64,000 nucleotides of DNA from Boletus sp. NGJ. Taxonomy: Eukaryota; Basidiomycota; Agaricomycetes; Boletales; Boletaceae. A program made the position numbers and the translations under genes. The DNA is taken from contig JAGTXK010000087.1 in the NCBI GenBank assembly GCA_019096195.1, positions 434,001 to 498,000 of the forward strand, written 5' to 3'. The notes under the pieces are model-generated. The model was not told where the DNA came from, made no database searches, and worked only from the letters and a program-made list of their open reading frames with translations. Shown in pieces: positions 36,061 through 46,846 of the stretch (the first letter of the stretch is position 1; each line of letters opens with the position of its first letter).

Positions 36061-37276
36061 ACCCGCCTAGTCCGAGGGGAACGTTGTGAGCATCAAATGA
36101 CTTAGAAGCAAATGCACCTTGCACTTACGAGAACAAATTGTGACCGCCTGAACATGCTCAACATGAATTCTGCAAACTCGGTTTCCACCATCAGCAAAGC
36201 ATCGACCATTGCCCATTGGACTGTGTTTGGTTAGGCTGTTCAGCTCACATACTGGCAAGATTCTACTTTGGGGTCGCTTACATGCTCGTCAGCCAATGAG
36301 ATCTGGGCTCGCTGAAACTCGGGAGAGTCATTGAGCGGCCGTTGAACTTACTCGAGCCGCTTCGCCACCGATACGACTGCTGCGAAGACGTTGACATGTC
36401 ACCGTCTGGCCAAAGCACACGACGTTGGTAACAATCTCTTATTTCCGTCTGTTACTGGCAGGCTAATAGCTATGCTGGTTTGGGACGACTTTTGCGTCAA
36501 GTCTGTCGGGTTACATGAATACGAGCGTGGTCGACGCCGCTCACCGTTGCTGAAATCACCGCAAATGTCTTTGTGTAGCACCCGCACTCTGCATGTTCGA
36601 GAACGCACAAAACATTGCTCGAACACCTATCGGCTCAAACCACCTATCTGGCAGACTAAAGAGTCGAAGGAAGATGGTCGAACTATGAAATACACAGTCG
36701 TGTCAGGTAGTAGGTGTGAGTAGAGGACCTTATTTACCACAGCACAGGCCAGCGCAACATGGAACGGTGGTTCGCCTACAGGTTCGAAATGGAATGGGTC
36801 AACATTGTACAACAGCAGCGCAAGCCGGCCGTTTGTGAACTCAAAGGATGTAGTACTCTGATACCTCCTTCAATGGTTAGCAGCCGCACGAGACGACCCG
36901 AATTGCCTCTGCCTAGTATGAAAACTAAGTATGAGGCGCAGGTGCCACGCACCGCTCCGCGTGTTCGTCGAGTGATGCGCATTGACACCGATGGAAACCC
37001 GGAACAAGTCGGCGTTGGCTGGAGTACATCGGAATTGAACGAGTACCATCCGCTCCTCTTCCCTCACGCTCGATTGGGATTATGGGGTAGCGGAATGAGT
37101 ATGCGGGCCCCCACGACGCTTGTCACGTTGCCCTTCCTTTTGCGAGTGAGCGAATCGAGTTAAAGGAGTAAATGTTCAATCGGAGGGCATAAATGCTGTT
37201 GTTACACATAGCGATATAGACATGGCAGCTACATGGTAAATACTAATCGATACCATAGTCCCAATATTTAGTATGC
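36061..37276. other. Decayed or unresolved region
   Basis: Broken minus-strand coding-like pieces occur, for example FEFTNGRLALLLYNVDPFHF near 36800-36840, followed by a GTAAAT donor, and ALLMVETEFAEFMLSMF near 36160-36220. Frames do not link into a gene and I recognise no family. It may be the remains of a gene that flanked the dead gamma-glutamyltransferase copy. Confidence 0.3.
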
Positions 37277-38374
37277 TCACCATCCGCACTCTTCGCCGCT
37301 GAACTCTTCCACGATAATGCCTTTTTCCCCCTTCGCCTTGGATAGTCTATAGCGTTCTAGATGATATATTTCATACGACTCAGATGCGAGTTTCATTGCC
37401 CTGATATGGTGTGGACGTGAATTCGCAGCGATCGCATGCTTTCGCGATTGCCAGATGCAAGTTGCAAGGTTCATCCCTGTGTCAGGGTTAGGAATCCCGT
37501 ACCAGTACATAATGAGCTATCCACTGTCAGGCATCGAAATAAACAAAAAAGAAAAAGACAACTCACTCCTCCGTTGGAAATGGCTTCTTCATGAGCTTGT
37601 CTGTCTGCGTCATAGAGAGCTGTATCCATGATGAGACACGCCTTCAATGTTTGAAACACGTGCCTACTTACGACTGCTGTCACTGCCCTTTTTGCGTCGG
37701 CTGCGGAAGGCAACGGCATACCACTCACGCTCCTCGTCCTCTGGGAGCTCGAGATCTAACCAATTAAAAGCATCCGCGTAAGGAAGGCCAGCGTAATCCC
37801 CAGAGAGTGGACCGAAATAGTGCAATGCTTTGTGGAGCGAGAGCGAGACGGGATCAATATTTGGCAGACGGGTCTCCGTGGCCAACGGTGATCTATCTAC
37901 GGAGACCTGCGGGACCGAGATATTCTTTGGTAGCGAAGACAAGAGGGGAGACAAGTATAAGACGGTGGAACGAGGTTTTGTTAGACTTTCGACGGTGAAT
38001 GTAGGGACAACATGAGGATCCCGTTCCTCGGGCTCATGCACGAGTTGTGTGCCGTCCTGCAGAGCGCCACTGACAGATACATTGGGCTCGTGCACGGGTT
38101 GCGCGTCATCCAGCAGAAGATCGATGACAGACCCGTTGGGAGATTGATGCAGTGGTAAGCCGTTGGGCTCATGCACGGGTTGCGCGTCATCCAGCACAGG
38201 GTTGCTGGCAGACCCATTGGGCTGTTGGTGCAGTGGGAAACCCTTGGGCTGATGCACGAGTTGTGTGTCATCCAGGACAGGGTCACCGACAGACTCATTG
38301 GGACGTTGGTATAGTGGCAAGCCCATTGGGGAGAAGTATGAGGTGAAGCGAAAGGGTTCGATATGAGTCAACAT
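37277..38374 (-). CDS. UPF0643 family protein with N-terminal repeats
   Basis: A fungal protein family of unknown function. The ATG at 38374 (MLTHIEPFRFTSYFS) is preferred over upstream sequence because EPFRFTSYFS is the family start. Next come 3.7 tandem repeats of 27 residues (listed separately), then the family body: ALHYFGPLSGDYAGLPYADA, NWLDLELPEDEEREWYAVAF, an intron (GTAAGT to ATACAG) to LYDADRQAHEEAISNGG, and a second intron to LIMYWYGIPNPDTGMNLATC, WQSRKHAIAANSRPHHIRAM and SYEIYHLERYRLSK. The stop is at 37277-37279. Both introns restore frame and the gene looks intact. The conserved half resembles a GNAT-like or ligand-binding fold in layout, but no catalytic residue can be named. 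Confidence 0.82.
38033..38329 (-). repeat. In-frame 81-bp coding minisatellite
   Basis: Three full 27-residue units of the form P-x-G-x-P-L-x-Q-x-P-N-x-S ... D-D-x-Q-x-V-H and a fourth unit shortened to 18 residues. Units differ at several positions, so the array is not freshly expanded. All lengths are multiples of three. Confidence 0.85.
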
Positions 38375-38879
38375 GGGGCTTGTCCTGACTGTATAAATGC
38401 AGTCAGTAAGAGCTGGGAAGATAAAGGATTTAAAACAGTGGCTAGCTGCATAGTTGGGAACGATTGCGTGGCAGAAGGTACGATGCGGTGATCTCATGGC
38501 GTGATCTTGCGTGGTTACCCGGAATGCAAAATTTGCAAGCTGCCATTGTCATCCACACCACCCGCGCGATAATACGAAATTTAGAAGACTGTACATCATA
38601 CCAGGATATATAAACACCCTGGGGATGCAATCCAGCCCATCGGTGAGAACCGGTGTGCACGAACATGGGCTGGACGGGCGTTGAGCGGTCCGTCAACCCC
38701 ACCAACTGCAAAGACATCAGATATCGATGATATATTAAATTTGAACTTGCTTGAAACCGAGAGCATTCAGTCGAGTAGGGTTTGAGTTTCAACGTTTTCA
38801 ACTTTTTGTGATACTGAGATCGCCGAGAGACGGTTGCTTACGTGATTCACTTGTTTGCTCTCCAACTCTCCCCAGGCTC
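38375..38879. promoter_or_regulatory. Divergent intergenic region
   Basis: The region lies between UPF0643 (minus) and the complex I subunit gene (plus). It contains an AT-rich patch near 38720-38745 that could serve either promoter. No gene is seen. Confidence 0.35.
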
Positions 38880-39557
38880 ATGGCGACTAGAAAAGCAGCA
38901 GAGTCCACCCTCTACCACGTACATCCAAAGGGTTTTTGGAAGAAGTTTCGTGCGTTCCAGACTCACATATTGTGTTGCATTACCGCTAACACTGAGACAG
39001 GTGATGCCGTGGTTGTGAATCCCGAAATTTCGTCCGGCCTCCCCATTCCAGACTTGAACAGGTACCCGCAGCCTGGATCACGCCCAGAAAAATATTCCAC
39101 CCCTGCAACGAAAGGTACCCATAAAGCCAATACACACCGACGAGACTGACACGTCATTTAGCATCAGACCCAGCCCAGAACCCCTACTGGAAACGGGATG
39201 TTCGGCGAGCCTACCCTCAGCTTTCGGTGGTCACCCAGTCAGATTTGTCGACCTTGCTTATCCAGCACTCCCAATCTCAGTCGTATGTAACTCCTTGATT
39301 TACTGTTGTTCGTGATTAATGTCCACATCAGCGTTGCCGCTCCCCAAGAACGTGAGGCTGCTCAGGTGCCCATAAAAGCATCGGAAGCCGTGGATTTGAC
39401 CCAAGCCATCGCCACGGTTGCTTCTCCAACACCGGTTTACGGTGAAGCAAAATTGCCACCAAAGGCCCCCACGCCGTTCAAGCGATGGCGACCGGAGCGT
39501 GCTCCCGACGCACCACACGACCCCAATGCATACTTCCCCATGTTGCTATACAAGTAA
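38880..39557 (+). CDS. Mitochondrial complex I accessory subunit, 21.3-kDa (NUZM) type
   Basis: An accessory subunit of NADH:ubiquinone oxidoreductase known from Neurospora and Yarrowia. The ATG at 38880 begins MATRKAAESTLYHVHPKGFW. A phase-1 intron (GTGCGT about 38950 to GAGACAG) gives FRDAVVVNPEISSGLPIPDL. Then come NRYPQPGSRPEKYSTPATK, a second intron, and the signature NPYWKRDVRRAYPQLSVVTQ, a third intron within a Gln/Ser stretch, and an Ala/Pro-rich C-terminus ending PNAYFPMLLYK. The stop is TAA at 39555-39557. About 170 residues, matching the family size. No cleavable presequence is obvious, as is common for this subunit. The family assignment rests on the PYWKRD..R.YP.LS.VTQ motif recalled from memory. 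Confidence 0.75.
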
Positions 39558-40151
39558 AACCCGACTGCATCGTGGAGGTTTTGAATATAGATAGGATTGA
39601 ATTGCAAGCTCACTTCCCACGGTGAGCAAAGAAGAAGAAAATACGGCAGAAGGTACTTGAGTGGTATTGATGAGAACAGTGGTGTGGTGCAGCGTCCAAA
39701 CGACGCATGGAAGGGTATGCATTGTCAGAGATAAACTCTGGCGATACATTCCCTTGGTCGCGTGCGGCCCCAAGTGCACGATAACCGAACTAGCGCGAAC
39801 CCGACGATCACCCCGTCCATGAAAAACCGTATGATCAATGTTGAATATAGAACGGCAAAACTTGGAAGACTTGTCCTCCTGGCTGATGCTCCGCGGATGC
39901 CGAGTCCCCGTAATTGCCGTGGCTCCCTGCCGTAGTCCACATAATGTGATACGACATACGTTGCCTGCAGGTGTGGTGAGTAGGTACCGGCTGATAACCA
40001 GCACTTTGTGTGTGATTCCTCCAGCGTGCCTCCGCATTATCATCGGCGAGCAGCCGAGAACGTCCGCACGCTGGCGGCTCTGGAATTTTCGCACCCATGG
40101 CGACTCTTCCTCGCCAACGTGCGGCAGCGGTGCGCAGTCGTCGGGTATCAT
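39546..40151 (-). CDS. Open reading frame of 201 codons, doubtful gene
   Basis: An uninterrupted ATG-started frame, with its stop overlapping the complex I gene end by 12 bp. I recognise no domain, the composition is mixed and the opposite strand is also open for 107 codons, so chance is possible. No convincing splice signals or targeting sequence are seen. Confidence 0.2.
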   Translation of the reverse strand: MIPDDCAPLPHVGEEESPWVRKFQSRQRADVLGCSPMIMRRHAGGITHKVLVISRYLLTTPAGNVCRITLCGLRQGATAITGTRHPRSISQEDKSSKFCRSIFNIDHTVFHGRGDRRVRASSVIVHLGPHATKGMYRQSLSLTMHTLPCVVWTLHHTTVLINTTQVPSAVFSSSLLTVGSELAIQSYLYSKPPRCSRVLLV

Positions 40152-40778
40152 GCCCTCATGAGTAAAAATTTGAACGTTGGAGGAAAACCTTGGAAGTGGA
40201 TCAAATGGCTCTCATTGGTCGACTATTCTTTGCGGGGTTGATTGCAAAGTTACCTTGCTTGCAGCAAGGTCTATGATCTACAGCGACAAACAAAAGACAT
40301 ATATGGAATGAGATTCTTGAATCTTTTGAATCTGGGTTACTTTGTAGATATATGTGGAAAGGGTTTCACAAGAGCTTGTACAGGATGACCGTAACAGACC
40401 AGAACGCAAAGCGCAACCGCTTCGATACGTTTAACGCTAACCCGACATCGCTTTTCGATAGTAGCCATCTTTCTCCAGTGTTTCAGTGCAAAACCGTCGG
40501 GGTCCTGTTAAATTATCCCATCCTTCTCCCGCACTTGCTGGTCCTCCGTCAAAGAATCGAAAGTAGACACCGGAAACAGTGCTGCCAGCAATTCGAAACG
40601 AAAAGTGAAGACGACATATCGTAGCTAATACATTGACTATACGTTTCAAGTGAGAATAACAGTAGCGTCGTGCAAGCAAGGTCTTGATCGGCAACGCCGG
40701 CCCCTAGTAACTTACCAATTGAGTAATAATTGTGGCCTTGATACCGTCTCAGAGAGCTATTGCTGTCAGGTAACGGTC
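40152..40778. other. Gap before TFB4
   Basis: No recognised gene. A minus-strand open stretch at 40437-40694 reads GVYFRFFDGGPASAGEGW but has no family match or neighbouring exons. The promoter of TFB4 must lie in the right part. Confidence 0.3.
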
Positions 40779-42163
40779 ATGGAGAAAGCATCGCATCTCT
40801 CAGTCATCCTGGACTTGTCTCCAGCACAGTGGCATCTCTCCGCACAGGCGACCAATCCATGCCCACTGTCCATCGAGACTTTTCTCTCCCACCTCCTCGC
40901 CTTCTTGAACGCTCACATTGCTTCCAAGCATGAGAACACTTTGGCAGTATTCGGGGCACTTCCCGGTAAGAGGTGGGTGGGACGACATCCAGCCCCGGTT
41001 GTGGTTTCTACTCACGTACGGCGGAAATAGCGTTCTGCTCTATTCTTCGACGGAGACGTTGGCACTGGCCGACGATGCGCTTCTTCTCGATGCGAATTCG
41101 TATCCACCCTTCACCACGGTCGACACCACGGTCCTCCAGCGGATCACACGCGAACTGGAGGCGCTTGGTGACATGGAGGAAGAACGTACGCCTCATCGTT
41201 GCCGTTTGAGAGCGACGCGTTGAATTGACATTAGCACCCTGTGCTCTGGTCGGTGCACTGACCAAGGCACTTTGTTGTGCGTTTTTTTTTTCTCATCTGG
41301 TTCGGAGAGGTCGTTCCAAGACGTATGATCTCCTTGTCAGACATCAACCGGATCACACATCCGTCTACCTCCGCAACAAACGTGGCCGAAGACCCGACCA
41401 TCCTTCCAGACCCACGTATACTCATCCTGTCTGTATCCCCAGACTTGTCGTCGTCTTATATTCCGATCATGAATTCCATCTTTTCGGCGCAAAAACTGGT
41501 TTGTCTCGATTGCCTGTTCGTGACGTTGACGTGACCGATACGTTGGTGTAGAAAGTGACGATCGATGTGTGCAAGATATATGGACCCGACACGGTCTTCC
41601 TTCAGCAAGCTGCGCACCTGACGAACGGGTCGTATATTTACCTCGAACGCCGCGATGCGTTGCTCCAGTACTTCATTGTACGTCCTATTTCTCGTCGCAT
41701 CACTGGTCCATCCAATGTATGTATTCCAGATGTCTTTCCTTCCCCCGCCGTCCATTCGCAAAGTTCTTGTCATCCCCACGCAAGACAAGATTGATTTCAG
41801 AGCGGCATGTTTCTGTCACAAGAATATTGTGGACATTGGTTTCGTCTGTTCCGTCTGCCTGTCCAGTCGGTGCACCCAACTTGTGAAACATGGAGATACT
41901 GACGTCAATGAACAGTCTTTTGTCAACCCGTTCCTGTTTGTTCGACTTGTAGGTAAGGCGTGTTGGAAAATTGTCTCGTGAGAAATGATATTGACCTAAT
42001 GTGATATAGAACCAAGTTCCCGTTGAAAACGCTCCAACGCCTGAGTGCCGCTCGGCCGATACCTCCCTTGGTGAACTCCCGAAGCTCTCAACCCCTCGCG
42101 AATCTCAATAACGGTACTTTGCGGTCGATCCCGCACCTCGCGAACGGCGGAACAGAGAGCTAA
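40779..42163 (+). CDS. TFB4: TFIIH subunit Tfb4 (p34)
   Basis: A core TFIIH subunit for RNA polymerase II transcription and nucleotide excision repair, partner of p44/Ssl1. The ATG at 40779 gives MEKASHLSVILDLSPAQWHL, the von Willebrand A-like fold start. It continues ETFLSHLLAFLNAHIASKHE, VFGALPGKSVLLYSS, LPDPRILILSVSPDLSSSYI, KVTIDVCKIYGPDTVFLQQA and GSYIYLERRDALLQYF. The C-terminal C4 zinc finger is assembled from three exons: GFVCSVCLS, then IFCQPVPVCSTC, then RTKFPLKTLQRL. The frame across these small introns is exact. The TAA is at 42161-42163, after a ~35-residue tail. The gene is intact. The 3' end overlaps the modelled coding end of the converging taspase gene. Confidence 0.92.
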
Positions 42164-44155
42164 TGCATGTATCTGCCTGATGATTGCCAACGTCTTGGGT
42201 ATCTACAAAGCTGCAATTCCCACCGACTGGGTCCATCTCCAGCCCGATCACTCTACTCCATGGAGGGGTAGAGCAGTGATATAAATAGGCGAGGGGTTCG
42301 TCGCAAGGGGCTGATTGCGAAGCTTTGGGACGACGTAGAATTTTTGCCTTGCCAGCAATTTTAGTTCATATCGCTGGATTCGTAAAAAAGACATTTTACA
42401 TACCTTTGGTGTAAGCTTTTCAGAGTTCGCGTATGCAACCGCCATGCTTTCCGTGGTGAATGCACACCACAACCTTGCTAGACATCCATCAAAAACCGTG
42501 AAAAAACGTACGATTTGACGATGGTGGGCGTACGTATGACAGCTCCCGCATCCTGTACCTCTTTCGTCATCAAAAGGACACCAGCATTCGGAGTATCGCC
42601 GCGTGCCATAATCGGATCTTGTGCTCTTATCAGATTAGTCTACGGAGGAGATTGTTTTACCCAAACACACCATGAAATTGGGTGGACAATGTCCTCATCA
42701 GCACATCGTGGACGTCAACTTCTGTACCGTCTTGTCTCGGACGGAGCACATCAGCGATGGTGCGAGCTAATTCAGTTCTTATGATATGCTCGCCAGCGCC
42801 TGAGATCCTTGTGAAAGAACAATTCAAAATGTGTGCGAGGATTCGTACCTGATATGCTACAAGCCATTCCAGCCAGCCCGTCCTGCGATTGCTCTGCCCA
42901 ACATCCCGCTCCAAACGCTGCGGCCTCGGATCAGTCGGTCAGCGCCGTCATTCACGCCGCCACTCCGCGGAAGATACTTTACCTCTCCGACCCGCCCCGA
43001 ATACTTGAGAAGTAACCCGCCACTATCACAAAGATGAGTCGTGTCCGCATCTCCAAGGGAAAAAGCCAAGCTGGAACGAGATCAGCGGACCTAGATACGC
43101 CCGCAGCCAAGTTTCCCTCCGAGTCCCACGCGATCGCACCCACCGTGTCCTGCATCGCATCCCGAGGGGACGCCATCGGGCCCGCCGCCAGTTCATCGGC
43201 CAACGCCCCCTCGTCATATCGTTTCATCCACCTCTCCCAGTCTTCCCTTGCACTGGGGGCGACCATTCTCGTCGAGTCTACCGTCTCGACCCCATTTCTC
43301 TGCGCAAACGCGCGTGCTCCAAAGGAGACCAAGGTTCTGTACAGTCGATGTGTGTGTGTATGTCCGTCAGTAAACGAAGCCAAGTTCACGACTGGCACGA
43401 TAGACAAACCACGGCGCTCGGGACGTACAAGGGTCGAATGCGACCGAGTCTATCTGGCACGCGTGCGTGCGCGAGGATCGCATTGGCGAGCTTGATCGGG
43501 TTTCGAACCCCTGTATGTTATACGTACACGCACGCGCAGCGCGAGTCGATCCACGTATGTAATGACGACGCGATGCAACGGATTTTCGAGAGATCATCGA
43601 ACGTGGTCAGGCAAGGGGGGGGCAGCTGCACGTCGGATCAAAGGATCGTCGTGCGGGGCAGGTGGAGGAAAGACGTGCCTTCGACTGCGCCGACGCTCCC
43701 GAAATCGCCTGTTCGCCCGTCCATGATGGCGGCGTCACATTCAACGGTACCTTGGAACGTCAAGTTGGAGCCGTAGCCTTGAGCAAGCGGACGATGGGCG
43801 AATGGAATTGATGTGGGTTCCATGAGGGGATGCCGGGCCGGCGTTGGCTCAGTTGGCAGTAGGAAGAGGAGCGGCACGACGTACCTGCATTCAGACAATT
43901 ATCGTCTTCAAGGATGGTGATCGACAGCTCGACGATAGACAAAGCACTTGTGCATGGAAGTTTGGACGCTATTTGTAGCGCTTCTGTGCATGCACTGGGG
44001 TAAGGACTGGTGTTAGTCGAAACGTCGAATCGCACTGGCATCATGATGATGTCGAATCACCGTTTCATTGCGCTTTTCACTTGAGCTTCCGACGCTCTGC
44101 CGTGCTGCCCAGCGCCGCCATGTACAGCGACGTAGAATATCTTTTGAGATGTCAT
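42106..44155 (-). CDS. Threonine aspartase (taspase 1-like, asparaginase type 2 fold)
   Basis: An Ntn-hydrolase that autocleaves and then acts on Asp-containing substrates. The ATG at 44155 gives MTSQKIFYVAVHGGAGQHGR. Then come a LEDDNCLNAGYGSNLTFQG block, CDAAIMDGRTGDFGSVGAVE, VRNPIKLANAILAHARVPDR, and SFGARAFAQRNGVETVDSTR. The activation site is AMQDTVGAIAWDSEGNLAAG, Thr after QD being the nucleophile, then SSGGLLLKYSGRVGE, AAFGAGCWAEQ, AGEHIIRTELARTIADVLRP, and LWCAFTTESMAVAYA, the last being typical of taspase 1 rather than plain asparaginase. The 3' end is less sure: splicing GTATGT (about 42400) to GGCAAG gives AKILRRPK and a tail to TGA 42106; without splicing the stop would be at 42248. 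About eight introns. Confidence 0.82.
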
Positions 44156-44520
44156 GAAATGGAGAAGCGTCAAGCGAGTTGGCACCGAAAAGACTGAACA
44201 CGGCGGTTGGAACTCATACTTTGAAGCCGATGCGCTCTCAAAGTTCCCGGCAAAAAGAAATCGACGAGACATGCCTGTCTCGAAAACGTGATGATATTGA
44301 TAGAAGGCACTCGTAGATACATGCAAGACGTAAAGTACACATGCAAACTTTGGTCGTTGCCAAACACATCGTGACGTCTAATGATGGTCCAAACCGAAAC
44401 CCCCAGCGTAAAAGTGCAATAGATCAAGAACGACACACCTATGTAGTGTCACTGATATATATATTTTCCCTTAGTTCTTGCTCCATAAGTTCTTGCTCCA
44501 TACCTGCACCCTCTATCCAT
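44156..44520. other. Intergenic
   Basis: The region lies between two minus-strand genes: taspase promoter and MFS 3' region. A direct repeat AGTTCTTGCTCCATA occurs twice near 44475-44503. No gene is seen. Confidence 0.4.
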
Positions 44521-46379
44521 TCAGCAGCTCTCTTCCACGTCGTCTGGCAGCATGGCACCCAACGGCATGGTTGCAACGGTTGCAAGCATGAGGACGATGT
44601 AAACTCCATACCCACCCATGAAGTTGTTCTGGATCGAATACGCAAACAACGATGTCGCTGACGCAGGTCCAACGGCGCGAACGATAGATGCAGTGGTCTG
44701 TGCGACACCATTGAGCGCACCAAGGCATCGTCGATTCGGGGCAGCAGCCGTGATGTACATTAGGACGCAGCCTATAATCACACCATCAGTTTTGAGGCGT
44801 AGACAACTAAAGGTAACGCACCGAAGGACATATCCATGACGATTGCGAACGCGAGGTGACAGATAAGCACGACCCAGACGACCCAGTTGATTCCCCACTG
44901 TCGAGCAATCCAGTTTATGACGGGGAAGAGAATAAAAATCGGGAAGAAACAGAAGTGACCAATGCGTAATAATTTTTTTGGTCCCAGTCTATCTATGAGT
45001 GGGGCAAAGTAGCACGCCTGAAAGAGGCCATTAAAGATACCAAAGCAGGCCATCCAGAGTCCAATCTTCATGGGCGTGAATCCTAAACCTCCGTACTCGA
45101 TTGGTGTGGAGTAGAAAAGAGGTTGGAGTGAGTAAAATGCTATCTCGAGGATAGCAAGCACTCCATAGTTTGCTATGCGCAACACCCTTGGCGCGGTGAG
45201 AAGTTTGGAAAGAGGCATCGGCGCATCTGAAGGCGGCGGGGTAAACTCTGGTTGTTGATCAATCGTGGCATAGTTGACTTGATGACCACCAGATTCTCTA
45301 TCAACCGAAGACGCGTGTTTCTCCGGTGTAGCGCGAAAGGGAAGAGACTTGGTAGTTGTTAGCTGTAAACTACGATATCAGCATGCGCAGACCACCCACT
45401 TCATTCAGAAAAAAGATAGTGGACACAAAGGTCAACAGTGCGAAGCCAGCAGCGACACCACACGGCAAGAAGTATGGAAATTCTCCCCAGAATGGGGAAC
45501 TGAAGAGTCGAGGAAAATTATCCTGTGGCCGTGCAAGTGTCCCGCCAATGACTGGACTGCAAAGAGTCAACTGAAATGCACGTGGCAAAGGCCTAGTCAT
45601 GCTCACCCAAGTGTCATGCCCAGTGACCAGGCTATAGGCAACAAGGCGAACCCCTGAGCCCTGTTCGTAGAGTCCGTCAGTTCTCCTAGCATGCTCTTCA
45701 TAACACCAACGTTGCCATTTAGAGCACCGGTGATACAACGGCTGAGGGGGTCATCGACAATAGGTGAGATCGGAAGCCCGAGTGAACCAAGAAGGCACAC
45801 CTTAATACCAATCCGGTAAATGTACGCGATAGACCGAAGCAGAACATTGATATGGAAAGACCAAATACACCTAATAGAAGTACGGGCTTACGACCAATAT
45901 GGTCCGATGCTCGGCTCCATTGAAGGACTGTCATGGCCTGTGTGACAAAGAACAGTGACTCCTGAAGTCGGACATCAGAGAGTGGGCCAATAGCGAGTCA
46001 AGACTGTCGTTATCTTTACGTACAATCAACCCCGCATAGTAACCTAACAAACGATATTATCTTAGCGGTGTGAATTGGCAACGGAGGACCAGTAGTGCTT
46101 ACCGACTTTTGTTTCGTCGCCGCCTGTGATGTCGATCTCACGAATGAGCTAGATCGAGTAGAGTGAGTACGGGACCCAAGCACAACAGCGCGGGCTTACC
46201 TGGTTAATGAATGGATATATACATTGCGATGCGATGGGTTCGACCAAGACTGAGAGGAGGAGAACGCTGATCTGGACCTTTGGTAAAGGTGTGGGTTTCC
46301 TGGGCTCGCTCCGGCCACTGGCAGCGGAGAGCAAAGGGGTCTGGTCGTCGCTGTTGGCAAGAGTGGGCGAGACGGTCAT
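44521..46379 (-). CDS. Major facilitator superfamily transporter
   Basis: A 12-span secondary transporter. The ATG at 46379 begins MTVSPTLANSDDQTPLLSAA, a cytosolic N-tail. Span 1 is VQISVLLLSVLVEPIASQCI, followed by REIDITGGDETKVGYYAGLI. The MFS signature A is SDHIGRKPVLLLGVFG; then LSRCITGALNGNVGVMKSML, AQGFALLPIAWSLGMTLGPV and IGGTLARP. A long central loop (about 45230-45360) is followed by RIANYGVLAILEIAFYSLQP, PKKLLRIGHFCFFPIFILFP, and ALNGVAQTTASIVRAVGPAS. The tail ends in DDVEESC, with TGA at 44521-44523. The pattern is that of the fungal group related to plant zinc-induced-facilitator transporters, but the substrate is not predictable. About eight introns, no breaks seen. Confidence 0.87.
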
Positions 46380-46846
46380 CCCGATGCGAGAGGAGGAAAG
46401 AAAGAAGGAACCGGTGGTTGAGAGGGCCCGCTTGGAAATTTATAGGCCGAAGTTGTTGACGGCAATTGCAAAAAAAAAAATCAACAATACGGATCGGGAG
46501 TACAACTCCATTTACATACGCGAGACGTTTGGAATGACATACAACAATTTGGAGGGGTTTACTAGCAGAGCCATTCAAGGATCCATTTTCTGGATCTTTC
46601 CGGCCTGGAATACCGTTATCATGGCTGAATTGATTATGAATACAAAGACTGTCGAGATCAAACCTACACAGTGTTAGCGGCTGGATCGACGGGCAAAGTG
46701 CGGTCGACCCGCCAGAGCACATGCTGGAGCGGTCGCTGAAGCTTTTGCTCGCCTATTTCGGGGAAAACCTCCGCTGTCGGCTTCGGCCGAGTCTGTGTGG
46801 GTGACTTTGCCTCGACTCTTCCAGAGCGGCCATTTTCTCAAACTTC
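46380..46846. promoter_or_regulatory. Divergent intergenic region between MFS and TED1-like genes
   Basis: It holds the promoters of both genes. An A-run lies at about 46470-46479. Open frames here are not supported by motifs or splicing. Confidence 0.4.

Noticed and set aside
43495-43515. GGGTTTCGAACCC, resembling a tRNA T-arm
   Set aside because: On the minus strand it is the start of the taspase block VRNPIKLANA; no acceptor or anticodon stems fit.
46207-46677. 156-codon plus-strand open frame
   Set aside because: It is mostly antisense to the first exon and upstream region of the MFS gene and has no motif.
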